Assembly: GCA_032718475.1 (NCBI GenBank)
Contig: JAUCBJ010000916.1
Span: 1 to 64,000 of the forward strand
Source of the DNA: Nemertoderma westbladi
Taxonomy: Eukaryota > Xenacoelomorpha > Nemertodermatida > Nemertodermatidae
Reading direction: 5' to 3'
DNA: 64,000 nt
How positions within the stretch are numbered: the first letter of the stretch is position 1; each line of letters opens with the position of its first letter. Below the pieces are notes generated by a model. That model was not told where the DNA came from. It saw only the letters and a list, made by a program, of their open reading frames with translations, and did not search any database. Positions 28,831 through 37,439 of this stretch are shown piece by piece. Both the position numbers and the translations under genes were made by a program.

Positions 28831-29580
28831 TTACCTGTTCCTGTTCCCTTCATTGACCATATGGGATGGACTGACTTGGAGGGCACGAATAGCCACGACA
28901 TCAGAATCCGAACATATCTTCTTTGGTATCGATTTCTCCGCGGTGCAAACAAATACAGATCCATTGCGTGTGAAGTAAGAGAATATTAACTTAGCCCGAT
29001 GTAATTCGCGCACGCGGGTAATTAATTTCGAGCCCGTGGGGGTAAGATGTTCCGTAATCGATAAAGGACGCTTCAACTTTTTCTTATTAACCAAGGCAGT
29101 TATACGAGCGCTGTGGCCGTAGAACCGAATAATTAATAGTCGAGGTTTTGGTGGCTCGCTTGTTAAAGAAGACGAATGCGTGGCCGAGGGACCAGTCGGC
29201 TTCGATGTTTTACCTAACCTGTGGTACAAATCAACGTCACTAATCGAGAGGTTTAGAGGGGATAGCACTTCTGAGATAAGCTGATGACGCTCTTCGTCGG
29301 GGCTGACCACCTCTGGAAGGTGATGAACAAGTATGTTGTGGCGTCGTTGATAAGAGGTAAGCTCTTCGTTATCGTGATGGAGTTCCGCCTGTTGTCTCTG
29401 TATTGTTGTATTGGTCTCGGTAATTACTCGATTGTTGGTTTCGAGATTATCCAATCTCGAACAAACTGCAACGATTTCAGATCGTGATTCGCGAACGTCT
29501 TTTATTATGTCAGACTGGCCCTGTTGTAGATCGTCAAGACGGGCGAGGATTTCCTCGCCCACATCTTTCCACGTAGGCAT
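28831..29580 (-). CDS. LINE ORF1 protein (coiled coil plus RRM/CTD-like RNA-binding region)
   Basis: 249 aa from an ATG at 29580. Residues about 5-85 are heptad-rich and hydrophilic (ARLDDLQQGQSDIIKDV and onward), consistent with a trimerising coiled coil. From about 83 the segment RRHNILVHHLPE, then DVDLYHRLG and PRLLIIRFYGHSARITALV, matches the RRM-like core of Transposase_22/L1-ORF1-type proteins. ITEHLTPTGSKLITRVREL and a short C-terminal domain follow. Expected role: binds element RNA into a ribonucleoprotein and acts as a chaperone. It lies upstream of ORF2 on the same strand, separated by 1.4 kb. No stop or frameshift seen. Confidence 0.85.
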   Translation of the reverse strand: MPTWKDVGEEILARLDDLQQGQSDIIKDVRESRSEIVAVCSRLDNLETNNRVITETNTTIQRQQAELHHDNEELTSYQRRHNILVHHLPEVVSPDEERHQLISEVLSPLNLSISDVDLYHRLGKTSKPTGPSATHSSSLTSEPPKPRLLIIRFYGHSARITALVNKKKLKRPLSITEHLTPTGSKLITRVRELHRAKLIFSYFTRNGSVFVCTAEKSIPKKICSDSDVVAIRALQVSPSHMVNEGNRNR

Positions 29581-29939
29581 AACTAGGCCTTTCTGCCTTT
29601 TCCACAGATTCAGCCTACAGAAGTCGAGAAGAGTAGGTCAGTCACTGATTGTAGGTTGATTGGCAGACTACAATTTGAAAATTCCCAGTTCCGGAGGTCC
29701 CACGAATTACTGGTATCAGGCGAGTACAGACTGACAGAGTACTTGATTAAAGTCAGCGTAGAGTGGTTTATGGCTCAGGCAGTGGGCAGGATCATGGCAA
29801 TATGGATGCGCATCTCAATAATTAAAGAGTTCAAAATGGGGCCATTAGGCCTAATTCAATACCGGTATTTGCAACACAACAGCAGACAATCAGAGCACAC
29901 ACATACTGCTGTACTGCTGTACTAACCCACAAACTCACC
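29581..29939 (-). other. LINE 5' UTR / internal promoter region
   Basis: 359 bp between the 5' end of the element (reading GGTGAGTTTGTGGG on the minus strand) and the ORF1 ATG. It would hold the internal promoter by analogy with other LINEs; no specific motif is recognised. Confidence 0.5.
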
Positions 29940-29944
29940 TTCCC

Positions 29945-30159
29945 GTCGCAAATCCCTGACACAAGCAGTCAGCGGTCCGAGTTCTTTTCAGTCTCATAAT
30001 AGCTGCTGTTGGCCAGGGACCGCTAAGGGCAGGCTTGTCCTTTAGGCCTGGTGCATTACCAAATCCACCCCTACAGGCAGCAGGAAGTTGGCCAGGGCCT
30101 AATAGTACTCAGGCCAACCTGAATACTGCTTGAATTTTCCATCCCCCCCTGGCCCTTAT
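29945..30159. mobile_element. GC-rich element copy T3, right part
   Basis: Continues the copy interrupted at 23644: GTCGCAAATCCCTGAC, TCAGTCTCATAATAGCTGC, ending in TGGCCCTTAT. It matches 31349-31564 nearly base for base. Confidence 0.6.
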
Positions 30160-30341
30160 AACTATGAAATTATTCCCGTACCCTGTAAGTCGCCCCAAAG
30201 TTCGCCCATAAATCGCCCCCAGTTTATTGAATGTGCCCAAAACCCATGGTCCCGCACCCAGTAGTAATATCGGAATAATCAATTTTAATAAAATACAAAA
30301 ATATTCAACTCGCGTTATGGAAAGTTGAAATACCGCGAACA
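30160..30341. repeat. About 185-bp repeat S, copy 1
   Basis: Unit with CCCTGTAAGTCGCCCC near its start and GTTGAAATACCGCGAACA at its end. Other copies lie at 31565-31747 and 31748-31935. Short minus-strand frames over it are not recognised as protein. Confidence 0.75.
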
Positions 30342-30354
30342 GTCCCCCCCAATG

Positions 30355-31564
30355 CCTGATTAAGAATAATTTTGGGCTTCCCCAAGTCAATATACACCAA
30401 ATATTCACAATAATTATACACGATAATATAAATCCCTACTGAATACTGCTTAATTACCCACTGTTCGCTCAGATTTTAGCCTACCTAATGTTCCCCAGAT
30501 TTTTCCCTTGGTCCTAGTCTTAGTGCCGTAGTGTCGGTGTCGGTTGACCCTGTCGCGTGTCCGTTCCACCCCTCACAAACCCCGAAGGGAACGATCATCG
30601 AGAACCAGCACGGCTTAGCTAAGGGTCGGTCCAGTCGGTGGACTCTGTCGCGTATCCGTACCGCCCCTCTCGAACCCCGAAGGGATCGGTCATCGAGAAC
30701 CAGTACGGCTTGGCTAGGAGTCTGTCGTGTCGGTGGACCCGTTCGCGTGTCCGTTCCACCCCTCACGAACCCCGAAGGGTTCGATCATCGAGAACCAGAA
30801 CGGCTTGGCTAGGGGTCCGTCGGTTCATCGCAGAAACCCAACCACCTAGGCTTTCCGAGTCCCTTTCAGGCTCGTAGTCGCTTCGGCAGCCGAGAAACTG
30901 CTCCGAACGGTCGGTAGGCCAGTAGAGTCTAGTCCTTTGTCTTTCGACCCCGTCGCGTGTCCGTCCCACCCCTCACGAACCCCGAAGGGAACGATCATCA
31001 AGAACCAGTACGGCTTGGCTAAGGGGTCTGTCGTCGGTTCCCGTCGCAGATCCCCGGTACAAGCAGTCAGCGTTCCGAGTTATTTTCAGTCTCGTAATAG
31101 CTGCCATTGACCAGAGACCGCTAAGGGCAGTCCTCGTCAAACCCGTCCTGTGGCCAGCCCTTTCGCATGTCCGTCCCACCCCTCGCGAACCCCGAAGGGA
31201 TCGGTCATCGAGAACCAGTACGGCTTAGCTCAGGGGGCAGTCGTTAGTCGGCCACCCGTTCGCGTGTCCGCTCCACCCCTCACAAACCCCGAAGGGTTCG
31301 ATCATCGAGAACCAGAACGGCTTGGCTACTAAGGGGCTGTCGTTTCCCGTCGCAAATCCCTGACACAAGCAGTCAGCGGTCCGAGTTCTTTTCAGTCTCG
31401 TAATAGCTGCTGTTGGCCAGGGACCGCTAAGGGCAGTCCTTGTCCTTTAGGCCTGGTGCATTACCAAATCCACCCCTACAGGCAGCAGGAAGTTGGCCAG
31501 GGCCTAATAGTACTCAGGCCAACCTGAATACTGCTTGAATTTTCCATCCCCCCCTGGCCCTTAT
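30355..31564. mobile_element. GC-rich element copy T4 (5'-truncated, uninterrupted)
   Basis: Near-identical to 22651-23644 joined to 29945-30159. It carries the intact sequence GTCGTTTCCCGTCGC at about 31338-31352, the empty site of the LINE insertion. Differences from T3 are a few single bases. Confidence 0.65.
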
Positions 31565-31935
31565 AACTATGAAATTATTCCCGTACCCTGTAAGTCGCCC
31601 CAAAGTTCGCCCATAAATCGCCCCCAGTTTATTGAATGTGCCCAAAACCCATGGTCCCGCACCCAGTAGTAATATCGGAATAATCAATTTTAATAAAATA
31701 CAAAAATATTCAACTCGCGTTATGGAAAGTTGAAATACCGCGAACACCTTAAATATCTGATATGAGTCCCGTGCCCTGTAAGTCGCCCCAATATTCGCCC
31801 GTAAATCGCCCCCAGTCCATTGAATATACCCAAATTCCATGTTCCCGCACCCAGTACTGATATTGGAATATTCATTATAAATAAATCCCAAAAATATTCA
31901 ACTCGTGTTATGAAAAGTTGAAATACCGCGAACAA
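31565..31935. repeat. Repeat S, copies 2 and 3 in tandem
   Basis: Two units of about 185 bp, each ending GTTGAAATACCGCGAACA (31747 and about 31935). Copy 2 matches 30160-30341 closely; copy 3 is more diverged. Copy 3 joins directly to the spacer of exon copy 6 (AACAGCGAGTTGTTATTT). Confidence 0.8.
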
Positions 31936-32001
31936 ACAGCGAGTTGTTATTTACAACTTTACAACTTTAGAAGCATTTTAAATGTAATTTATATATAGCA
32001 G

Positions 32002-32130
32002 CGGAATTGACAATGGCTCACTGAGCAACTCACTGGCCTCACGGATAATAGCACCAAATCCAATTGGGCGAGGACCCGGTAACTCCGCTGTTTCTCTAAA
32101 TAGCTGTAGTTGCTTTACAACATCGTCAAC
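32002..32130 (-). pseudogene. C-terminal exon copy 6
   Basis: Another open 129-nt copy of the exon described at 16948-17127, with acceptor-like CTAG at 32131-32134 and the same spacer on both sides as copies 4 and 5. It lies immediately downstream (minus strand) of the two N-proximal exons but cannot be their natural partner: splicing the 32437 donor straight onto it gives a TGA at once, and the central part of the protein is missing. Confidence 0.55.
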
Positions 32131-32229
32131 CTAGAATAATATACTTATATTTTATTCCAAAATTGTAACATTACTCAACGCCGTTAGTGTTAACAGCGAG
32201 TTGTTATTTACTACTTTACAACTTTAGAA

Positions 32230-32287
32230 GTCAAGACATTAATGCGACCACTATCTCTGTGACTACGCATTGCTAAACCGTTTCTCC
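32230..32287 (-). pseudogene. Exon with the RGHRDD-like motif, DUF4371/hAT-like gene (truncated)
   Basis: After an acceptor TTGTTATAG (32288 upward), minus-strand codons continue the phase of the preceding exon and read GRNGLAMRSHRDSGRINV. This matches the conserved LRGHRDD segment that follows LFCGRQ in ZMYM1/P52rIPK-like DUF4371 proteins. The exon is broken at about 32230, where sequence shared with the exon-copy spacer begins, so the rest of the domain is lost. Confidence 0.7.
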
Positions 32288-32436
32288 CTATAACAAATAT
32301 ATATAAGAAAATTTGAATATTTAAAAACCAATATTATACCTGAAATACTATATTTATTTTGTGATTTTATTTTATCTTTAGAGAACTTTTATAAAGTACT
32401 GTTGCACATTCGTTTTAAATGTAAACACAGACTTAC

Positions 32437-32650
32437 CCAGAAATAATATCGATTCGATGATGCCCCTTAGAATAGATTTATTCGACTCAATCTCCAACTT
32501 AGCTGCATTATCTAAGACTGTTGTTATTTCTTGCTCAGGATTTGCCATGATACATGTAAACTCCTCAGGATTGGCTGCAGCGTTAGCGTGATACTGGAGT
32601 TTCTTATGTTCATTAACAACATCCATACGTGCAATTCTTGTGAATGGTTT
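32437..32650 (-). pseudogene. N-proximal exon of a DUF4371/hAT-like (ZMYM1-like) gene
   Basis: A 214-nt exon bounded by TTTTATTCAG at 32651 and upward (acceptor) and GTAAGT at 32436-32431 (donor). It encodes about 71 residues including EHKKLQYHANAAANPEEF, then DNAAKLEIESNKSILRGIIE and SILFLG. This is the region just before the DUF4371 domain in ZMYM1/P52rIPK-like proteins (N-H-x-L-x-x-I-I-x-x-x-L-F-x-G). The 149-bp intron 32288-32436 is GT-AG, and the next exon restores the frame in phase 1. Function in the family: derived from a hAT transposase; several members are DNA-binding host proteins. The gene is interrupted downstream, so this locus is probably a relic; the 5' exons are not identified. 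Confidence 0.72.
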
Positions 32651-32659
32651 CTGAATAAA

Positions 32660-32970
32660 AATTTAACAGTTTATAATTTTGGGCTCCAGTACTTGTAATT
32701 TTCATTCTGGGGGACCAGAATGGCACCAAAATTGGGTTTGCATTTACCATAAATATTTATAATAACTAGTTTCATCGTGATCAGCGACCTCGAAAACCCA
32801 CATACGTTCAGAATTATCAAACCCCCAACAATTTTTTTTAGTTTGGCATTTTTTTACTTGCAGGCCTACTTTTCGTCCTGGGGGACCAACATAGCAATAA
32901 AAATTATGGTTGCATTGCTAGAAAATATTTTAACAAGTTTTATCGTGATCAGCGACCTCGAAAACACTTA
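32660..32970. repeat. Diverged direct duplication (about 175-bp spacing)
   Basis: The segment with CTGGGGGACCA, then ATCGTGATCAGCGACCTCG and AAAAC, occurs at about 32706-32805 and 32878-32965. No gene seen. The GATCAGCGACC core is similar to the arm of the foldback family at 43.4-43.8 kb. Confidence 0.7.
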
Positions 32971-33029
32971 TACCATCAAAATTGTATAATTTTTGAGCCG
33001 AGATCTAAAACATTTAATGAAGTTAAATG

Positions 33030-33049
33030 CCCCCCCCCCCCCCCCCCCC
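33030..33049. repeat. Poly(C) tract, 20 bp
   Basis: Uninterrupted C run followed by ACCCGTGGGGCAATTACG. A poly(G) run of 17 lies 318 bp to the right. Confidence 0.95.
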
Positions 33050-33366
33050 ACCCGTGGGGCAATTACGTTGTAAAAGATAGTCCAGATGGGTTAGTTTGAA
33101 ACTTTTTTTAATATCCTACTTTAATTGGAATCTTTTTTTATACATATGTTTGTGTTTTGTGTTGAAAGTAAAAAATATTAAAGTCCGGAAATTTCTTTGT
33201 TTTAATTTTTCCGTCAGTAAGTCACATCCCACTAAACAACCGTCCCATCCAAGGCATATTACAATATATACTTGGCGTATAGTACGTCTTGGTCCCATCC
33301 CAATCCCACGAACGTCTGAAATCATATCATCAGTGGTAGATCTACAACTGTAGGACTTGGAAGCAA
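33050..33366. other. Interval with no recognised feature
   Basis: AT-rich, with open frames of about 85-90 codons on both strands and no recognisable domain. No splice-supported exon found. Confidence 0.5.
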
Positions 33367-33383
33367 GGGGGGGGGGGGGGGGG
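33367..33383. repeat. Poly(G) tract, 17 bp
   Basis: Uninterrupted G run after AAGCAA, in opposite polarity to the C run at 33030. Confidence 0.95.
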
Positions 33384-33707
33384 TGCACTAATAGACGAAA
33401 GTCTATAGGCTACGGTTATACAGTTATATTTGATTGCGTCGCGGATAAAAGAAAGAAGAAGTTAAAGTTACACATCCATTAATATATATTAATATAATAT
33501 CATACGACAGTTTATAGTAGATCAAAACGGCCTGACGGCCGCATTAAGTATAAAGAATACGTAAAATCAACATATATTTTTTTAATTTATATAACAATAT
33601 CAATAGACATCAATAATCAACAAGATAACAATCAATAGACATTGAACACATAATTTCATTAACAAATATTGCGAAAACAATTTAAATTAATGGCCCATGG
33701 TTAGAAT

Positions 33708-33984
33708 GTCCCATGTGAAGAATACCAGACTTTCTGCCGTTATATTTCACTTTGCAGTTTACCCCATGTGAAGAATACCAGGTTTTCACCAAAACCACAG
33801 GTTACAGAAGGGCCGAATCTAACCAAAACAATAAACGAATTAGTATATGTACAGGTTATAAGACAGCAATAAGCGCTATAAAACACTAAGTAAAGCTACA
33901 TTAAAAAAAATATAAAATCGTCATATATAAAATTATAATAAAAAGTCGACCGAAAAATGAAATCCTGGTATTCATCACATGGGC
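33708..33984. mobile_element. 277-bp TIR element (MITE) with 9-bp TSD
   Basis: Flanked by identical GGTTAGAAT at 33699-33707 and 33985-33993. The ends are inverted: left GTCCCATGTGAAGAATACC, right (complement) GCCCATGTGATGAATACC. The left arm core CCCATGTGAAGAATACCAG is repeated directly at about 33763. Inside, 33821-33838 carries AACCAAAACAATAAACGA, a motif found elsewhere in the window. No coding capacity. A 9-bp duplication fits Mutator-like or similar DNA transposons, but the superfamily is not determined. Confidence 0.85.
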
Positions 33985-33993
33985 GGTTAGAAT

Positions 33994-34747
33994 AAATAAT
34001 CCATGAACATTCAATGACTCTGAAATGTGTATTCCGTATTAATCAGTCTCTGTATACATTATAATCCAATCTTTTAGGCAACTGGTAGAATTGCACTACT
34101 GTAAATCCAATCGGTGGAATAGATACTCAAATGTGGGCAGTCCGAGTCAACGAAAGCGGTTGGGATATGATAACTCGCGGAGCCTGAATGGCAATCTCGT
34201 GTCTCTACGCTGAATGCTTTCTAGTAAGATAGTTTAACCAACTCTGCTGGCAACTAAACATCGTTCAACGTTCAGTCGTTTCTAACAGCGCTTTGCAGAA
34301 ATACATAAACGACTACGTAGCCATCGCCACTAGTTCCGGTATCATTGTTAGCATTTTGTCGAATCACGCACTCATCCTCAGACCCTGATGACTGCAGGAT
34401 GAGCGTTAACACTAACCGTTGGTAGATTCCTCCTTGACTGTACACCCACTATATGTAACTATCTAACTATATAATATACTAAATATATATATCTTGTATA
34501 TTACAACAAGCGGATCTTGGAACTTCATGAACTAAATTTTGGCATAAATAAACTGGAATAAATCTGTAGTTACATTTTTTGTAAATCCTATTTTCTGGAT
34601 GGCCGTCGAGGTTGGCCCCAATTCCTCAACAACCCAAAAAGTTTCGATAAAAACGTTGTATTTTTTTGGGATAGTGTTTATCAGTTCTGACACTTTATGA
34701 TTTTGTTCCAAATTCAGGTGATCGTTTTATAAGGCCAATGCGTCGCT
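33994..34747. other. Interval with no recognised feature
   Basis: Mixed-composition non-coding DNA. I see no long frame, splice-supported exon, tRNA or clear repeat. Confidence 0.5.
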
Positions 34748-34750
34748 TTG

Positions 34751-35206
34751 GTGTCGGAGGTTATTGTCTACCTGGTTGAGACGGCGTTGGGTCGCATCGA
34801 TGTTTTGGTGTCGGAGGTTATTGTCTACCTGGTTGAGACGGCGTTGGGTCCCATCGATGTTTTGGTGTCGGAGGTTAATGTCTACCTGGTTGAGACGGCG
34901 TTGGGTCGCATCGATGTTTTGGTGTCGGAGGTTATTGTCTACCTGGTTGAGACGGCGTTGGGTCGCATCGATGTTCTGGTGTTGGAGGTTATTGTCTACC
35001 TGGTTGAGACGGCGTTGGGTCCCATCGATGTTTTGGTGTCGGAGGTTATTGTCTACCTGGTTGAGACGGCGTTGGGTCGCATCGATGTTTTGATGTCGGA
35101 GGTTATTGTCTACCTGGTTGAGACGGCGTTGGGTCGCATCGATGTTTTGGTGTTGGAGGTTATTGTCTACCTGGTTGAGACAGCGTTGGGTCGCATCGAT
35201 GTATGT
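34751..35206. repeat. 57-bp minisatellite, 8 copies
   Basis: Units start at 34751, 34808, 34865, 34922, 34979, 35036, 35093 and 35150, with core GTCTACCTGGTTGAGACGG. Units differ by a few substitutions (GTCGCATC or GTCCCATC). Since 57 is 19 codons, both strands are open across the array (plus: VSEVIVYLVETALGRIDVL; minus: HQNIDATQRRLNQVDNNLR); coding is not supported otherwise. Confidence 0.95.
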
Positions 35207-35307
35207 CAACTAGAGGGAACCCACCAGTCGAGGTTACTTAGCGACGGTCTAGACAACCTTCACCTATTGGCTCAGAAAAAGGGTTCATGTTCCACACCAA
35301 GGTTCGT

Positions 35308-35325
35308 GGGGGGGGGGGGGGGGGG
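35308..35325. repeat. Poly(G) tract, 18 bp
   Basis: Uninterrupted G run; sequence on either side to 35771 shows no recognised gene. Confidence 0.95.
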
Positions 35326-35771
35326 TAGTTGTATTAGCCGATTGATTGCATGCAACATGTTGGTCACCATATTTATTACTTTATCTTCTGCTTTTTACTA
35401 TATTGATTATAAACTACAACCCCTCTAGATTCGGAACAATTACGTCACCATCGAGAGAGCCTTCAGGGATGGAACCTTCCTGCATTTCCCAGAGACTTCA
35501 GCAACCGATTGGGAACCATTTTGATCTCTCATTCCAGAAGAGGTTGTATTGGGTAGACGGGTCTGAGAATTATTTGGCTACAACCGACTACAATGGAAAG
35601 GATTTACAGGTATCTGGTGTAGTGCTAGTCTGATGGTTATATTATGCTGGTGAATAAACCATGGGTGATCTTCCACAAATAACCCTTCCAAACAATTCAC
35701 TTAGGGAATTAATTTTTTATGTTTTTCCATAGGTTCCAACGTCAATACATTTACCTTCCACAGCAACTGGA

Positions 35772-36238
35772 GTGGGGCCCCCGATATACGACTACAACGT
35801 AACTCTAGGAACCCTTGCTCAACCAATCAGTGGGGCCCCCGATATACGACTACAACGTAACTCTAGGAACCCTTGCTCAACCAATCAGTGGGGCCCCCGA
35901 TATACGACTACAACGTAACTCTAGGAACCCTTGCTCAACCAATCAGTGGGGCCCCCGATATACGACTACAACGTAACTCTAGGAACCCTTGCTCAACCAA
36001 TCAGTGGGGCCCCCGATATACGACTACAACGTAACTCTAGGAACCCTTGCTCAACCAATCAGTGGGGCCCCCGATATACGACTACAACGTAACTCTGGGA
36101 ACCCTTGCTCAACCAATCAATGGAGCCCCCGATATACGACTACAACGTAACTCTAGGAACCCTTGCTCAACCAATCAATGGAGCCCCCGATATACGACTA
36201 CAACGTAACTCTAGGAACCCTTGCTCAACCAATCAATG
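35772..36238. repeat. 58-bp minisatellite, 8 copies
   Basis: Units start every 58 bp from 35772 with GTGGGGCCCCCGATATACG and contain ACGTAACTCTAGGAACCC. They are almost identical; the last two read ATGGAGCCCCC instead of GTGGGGCCCCC. No coding signal. Confidence 0.95.
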
Positions 36239-36855
36239 TCAGCATAATCAATACAATACATTATCTCTATCTAGCCGCGTCTCTCTTTGCCAATTATTCT
36301 CTTCAACATTTCCAATATAGCCATTAATTTCACCTGGGCTGCCAGTAACCCTATAAACGGCTCCGCTGTCCAGTTCAGTTTACCGTAGAAACTCATATCA
36401 TCATCATCTTCGCTCACTTCCCCAAAAGGTAGCTGCGTCATATCATTGGCTTAGGGAATCGTTGATTGAGTTGCATTGGCTTGAAAATCGGGCCTTGCTG
36501 ATGTGATAATTACGCGAACTCATACCAACAAATATTACCCAAGATCCTTTATATTGCAAAAAACAAAAAGTTTATTTATGCTTTCGTAGTTCGAAAATAA
36601 GATATTTAATTTTTATTTTTACCCCCGTCAATGTTATTTAAATTGTATAATTGAAAAAAGTATTTTAGGGTTTAAGTATAATTGGTCATAGATGTATATT
36701 GCTTGTCAGTTCGTCCGTCCGTATGTCTGTCTGTCTGTCAGTGACCCACAATTTTAGTTATAAATGTTGGTACAACATCAGGAAATGTTAGTAAATGTGC
36801 TGTTGGCGAGCTGTGTTTTTTGATGTGTTTGTTATTTGTTATACATTTTGTTATA
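36239..36855. other. Interval with only a (CTGT)n microsatellite
   Basis: AT-rich non-coding DNA with a short CTGTCTGTCTGTCTGTC run at about 36724-36740. No gene seen. Confidence 0.5.
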
Positions 36856-36856
36856 T

Positions 36857-36988
36857 GAACTGTTCTAGGGGTCTTAACCCAAATAACTTATCTTTCATTG
36901 GCGCAATTGTAGCTGCTGACTATTCCCATCACATGCGTACTCGGTTAAATAAACGTATCATTCGAGGTTAAGACCCCTAGATCAGTTC
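36857..36988. mobile_element. 132-bp inverted-repeat element
   Basis: Arms at 36857-36880 and 36966-36988 are inverted copies: left GAACTGTTCTAGGGGTCTT, right (complement) GAACTGATCTAGGGGTCTT, continuing AACC. The loop is about 85 bp. It resembles a tiny MITE; a transcript would fold into a long hairpin. No clear TSD. Confidence 0.7.
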
Positions 36989-37439
36989 CTATGAGGAAAT
37001 ATTAGGACATTTTTTCTTTACATTTTTCCGGAAATTTCCCATTTTATTAATTTTTTATTATAAAGTTTACTTTTAATAGTAAATATTTCGAGAAATATCT
37101 CTCATATTAATTGCATAAAAGATCAATAATAGGATACAACTAAAATTGTGATTGTGACTTTGTCTTTTTATTTCCTTTTGTCAATTTCGTTATTACCGTC
37201 CTTTATATTGAACGCAATTATTTCATAAATTAATACATTTTCCATTTTAACACTTTCACAATTTAATACCTCCTGCTATATATTTTACCAGTTTATACAC
37301 ATTCTGAAAACACATAGGAAAATGCAATTAGAGTAAACACTAGAAACAAGTGATACCTGCTTAGTTGTGTTGCAGTCTGGCAGTGGTTCGGTATCTTGTA
37401 GACTCTTGTGGTTGTAATCGTAAATACGGGTAAAGTATA
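36989..37439. other. AT-rich interval without recognised feature
   Basis: No long frame or repeat recognised. Confidence 0.5.

Larger units (their letters stand above)
23645..29939 (-). mobile_element. Full-length CR1/L2-group LINE (about 6.3 kb)
   Basis: Minus-strand non-LTR retrotransposon: 5' UTR 29939-29581, ORF1 29580-28831, an unusually long inter-ORF region with tandem repeats 28830-27421, ORF2 27420-24130, and a 3' UTR 24129-23645 ending in an A-rich tail (AAATAAATATAAG in element sense). It is flanked by TTCCC at 23640-23644 and 29940-29944. The same host sequence without the insertion is present at about 31344-31348, which fixes both ends. Both ORFs are open, so the copy may be young and possibly competent. 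The clade is inferred from RT and endonuclease motifs only. Confidence 0.9.

Noticed and set aside
33096-33388. Frames of 85-90 codons on both strands, considered as a further 5' exon of the DUF4371-like gene
   Set aside because: The minus-strand frame runs into the poly(G) tract, shows no family motif, and lacks convincing splice sites in phase with 32650.
34727-35428. Open frames on both strands over the 57-bp repeat (160 and 226 codons)
   Set aside because: A 57-bp unit is 19 codons, so openness is automatic. Neither translation shows a known domain. The minus-strand QRRLNQVDNNL repeat looks coiled-coil-like but has no supporting context.
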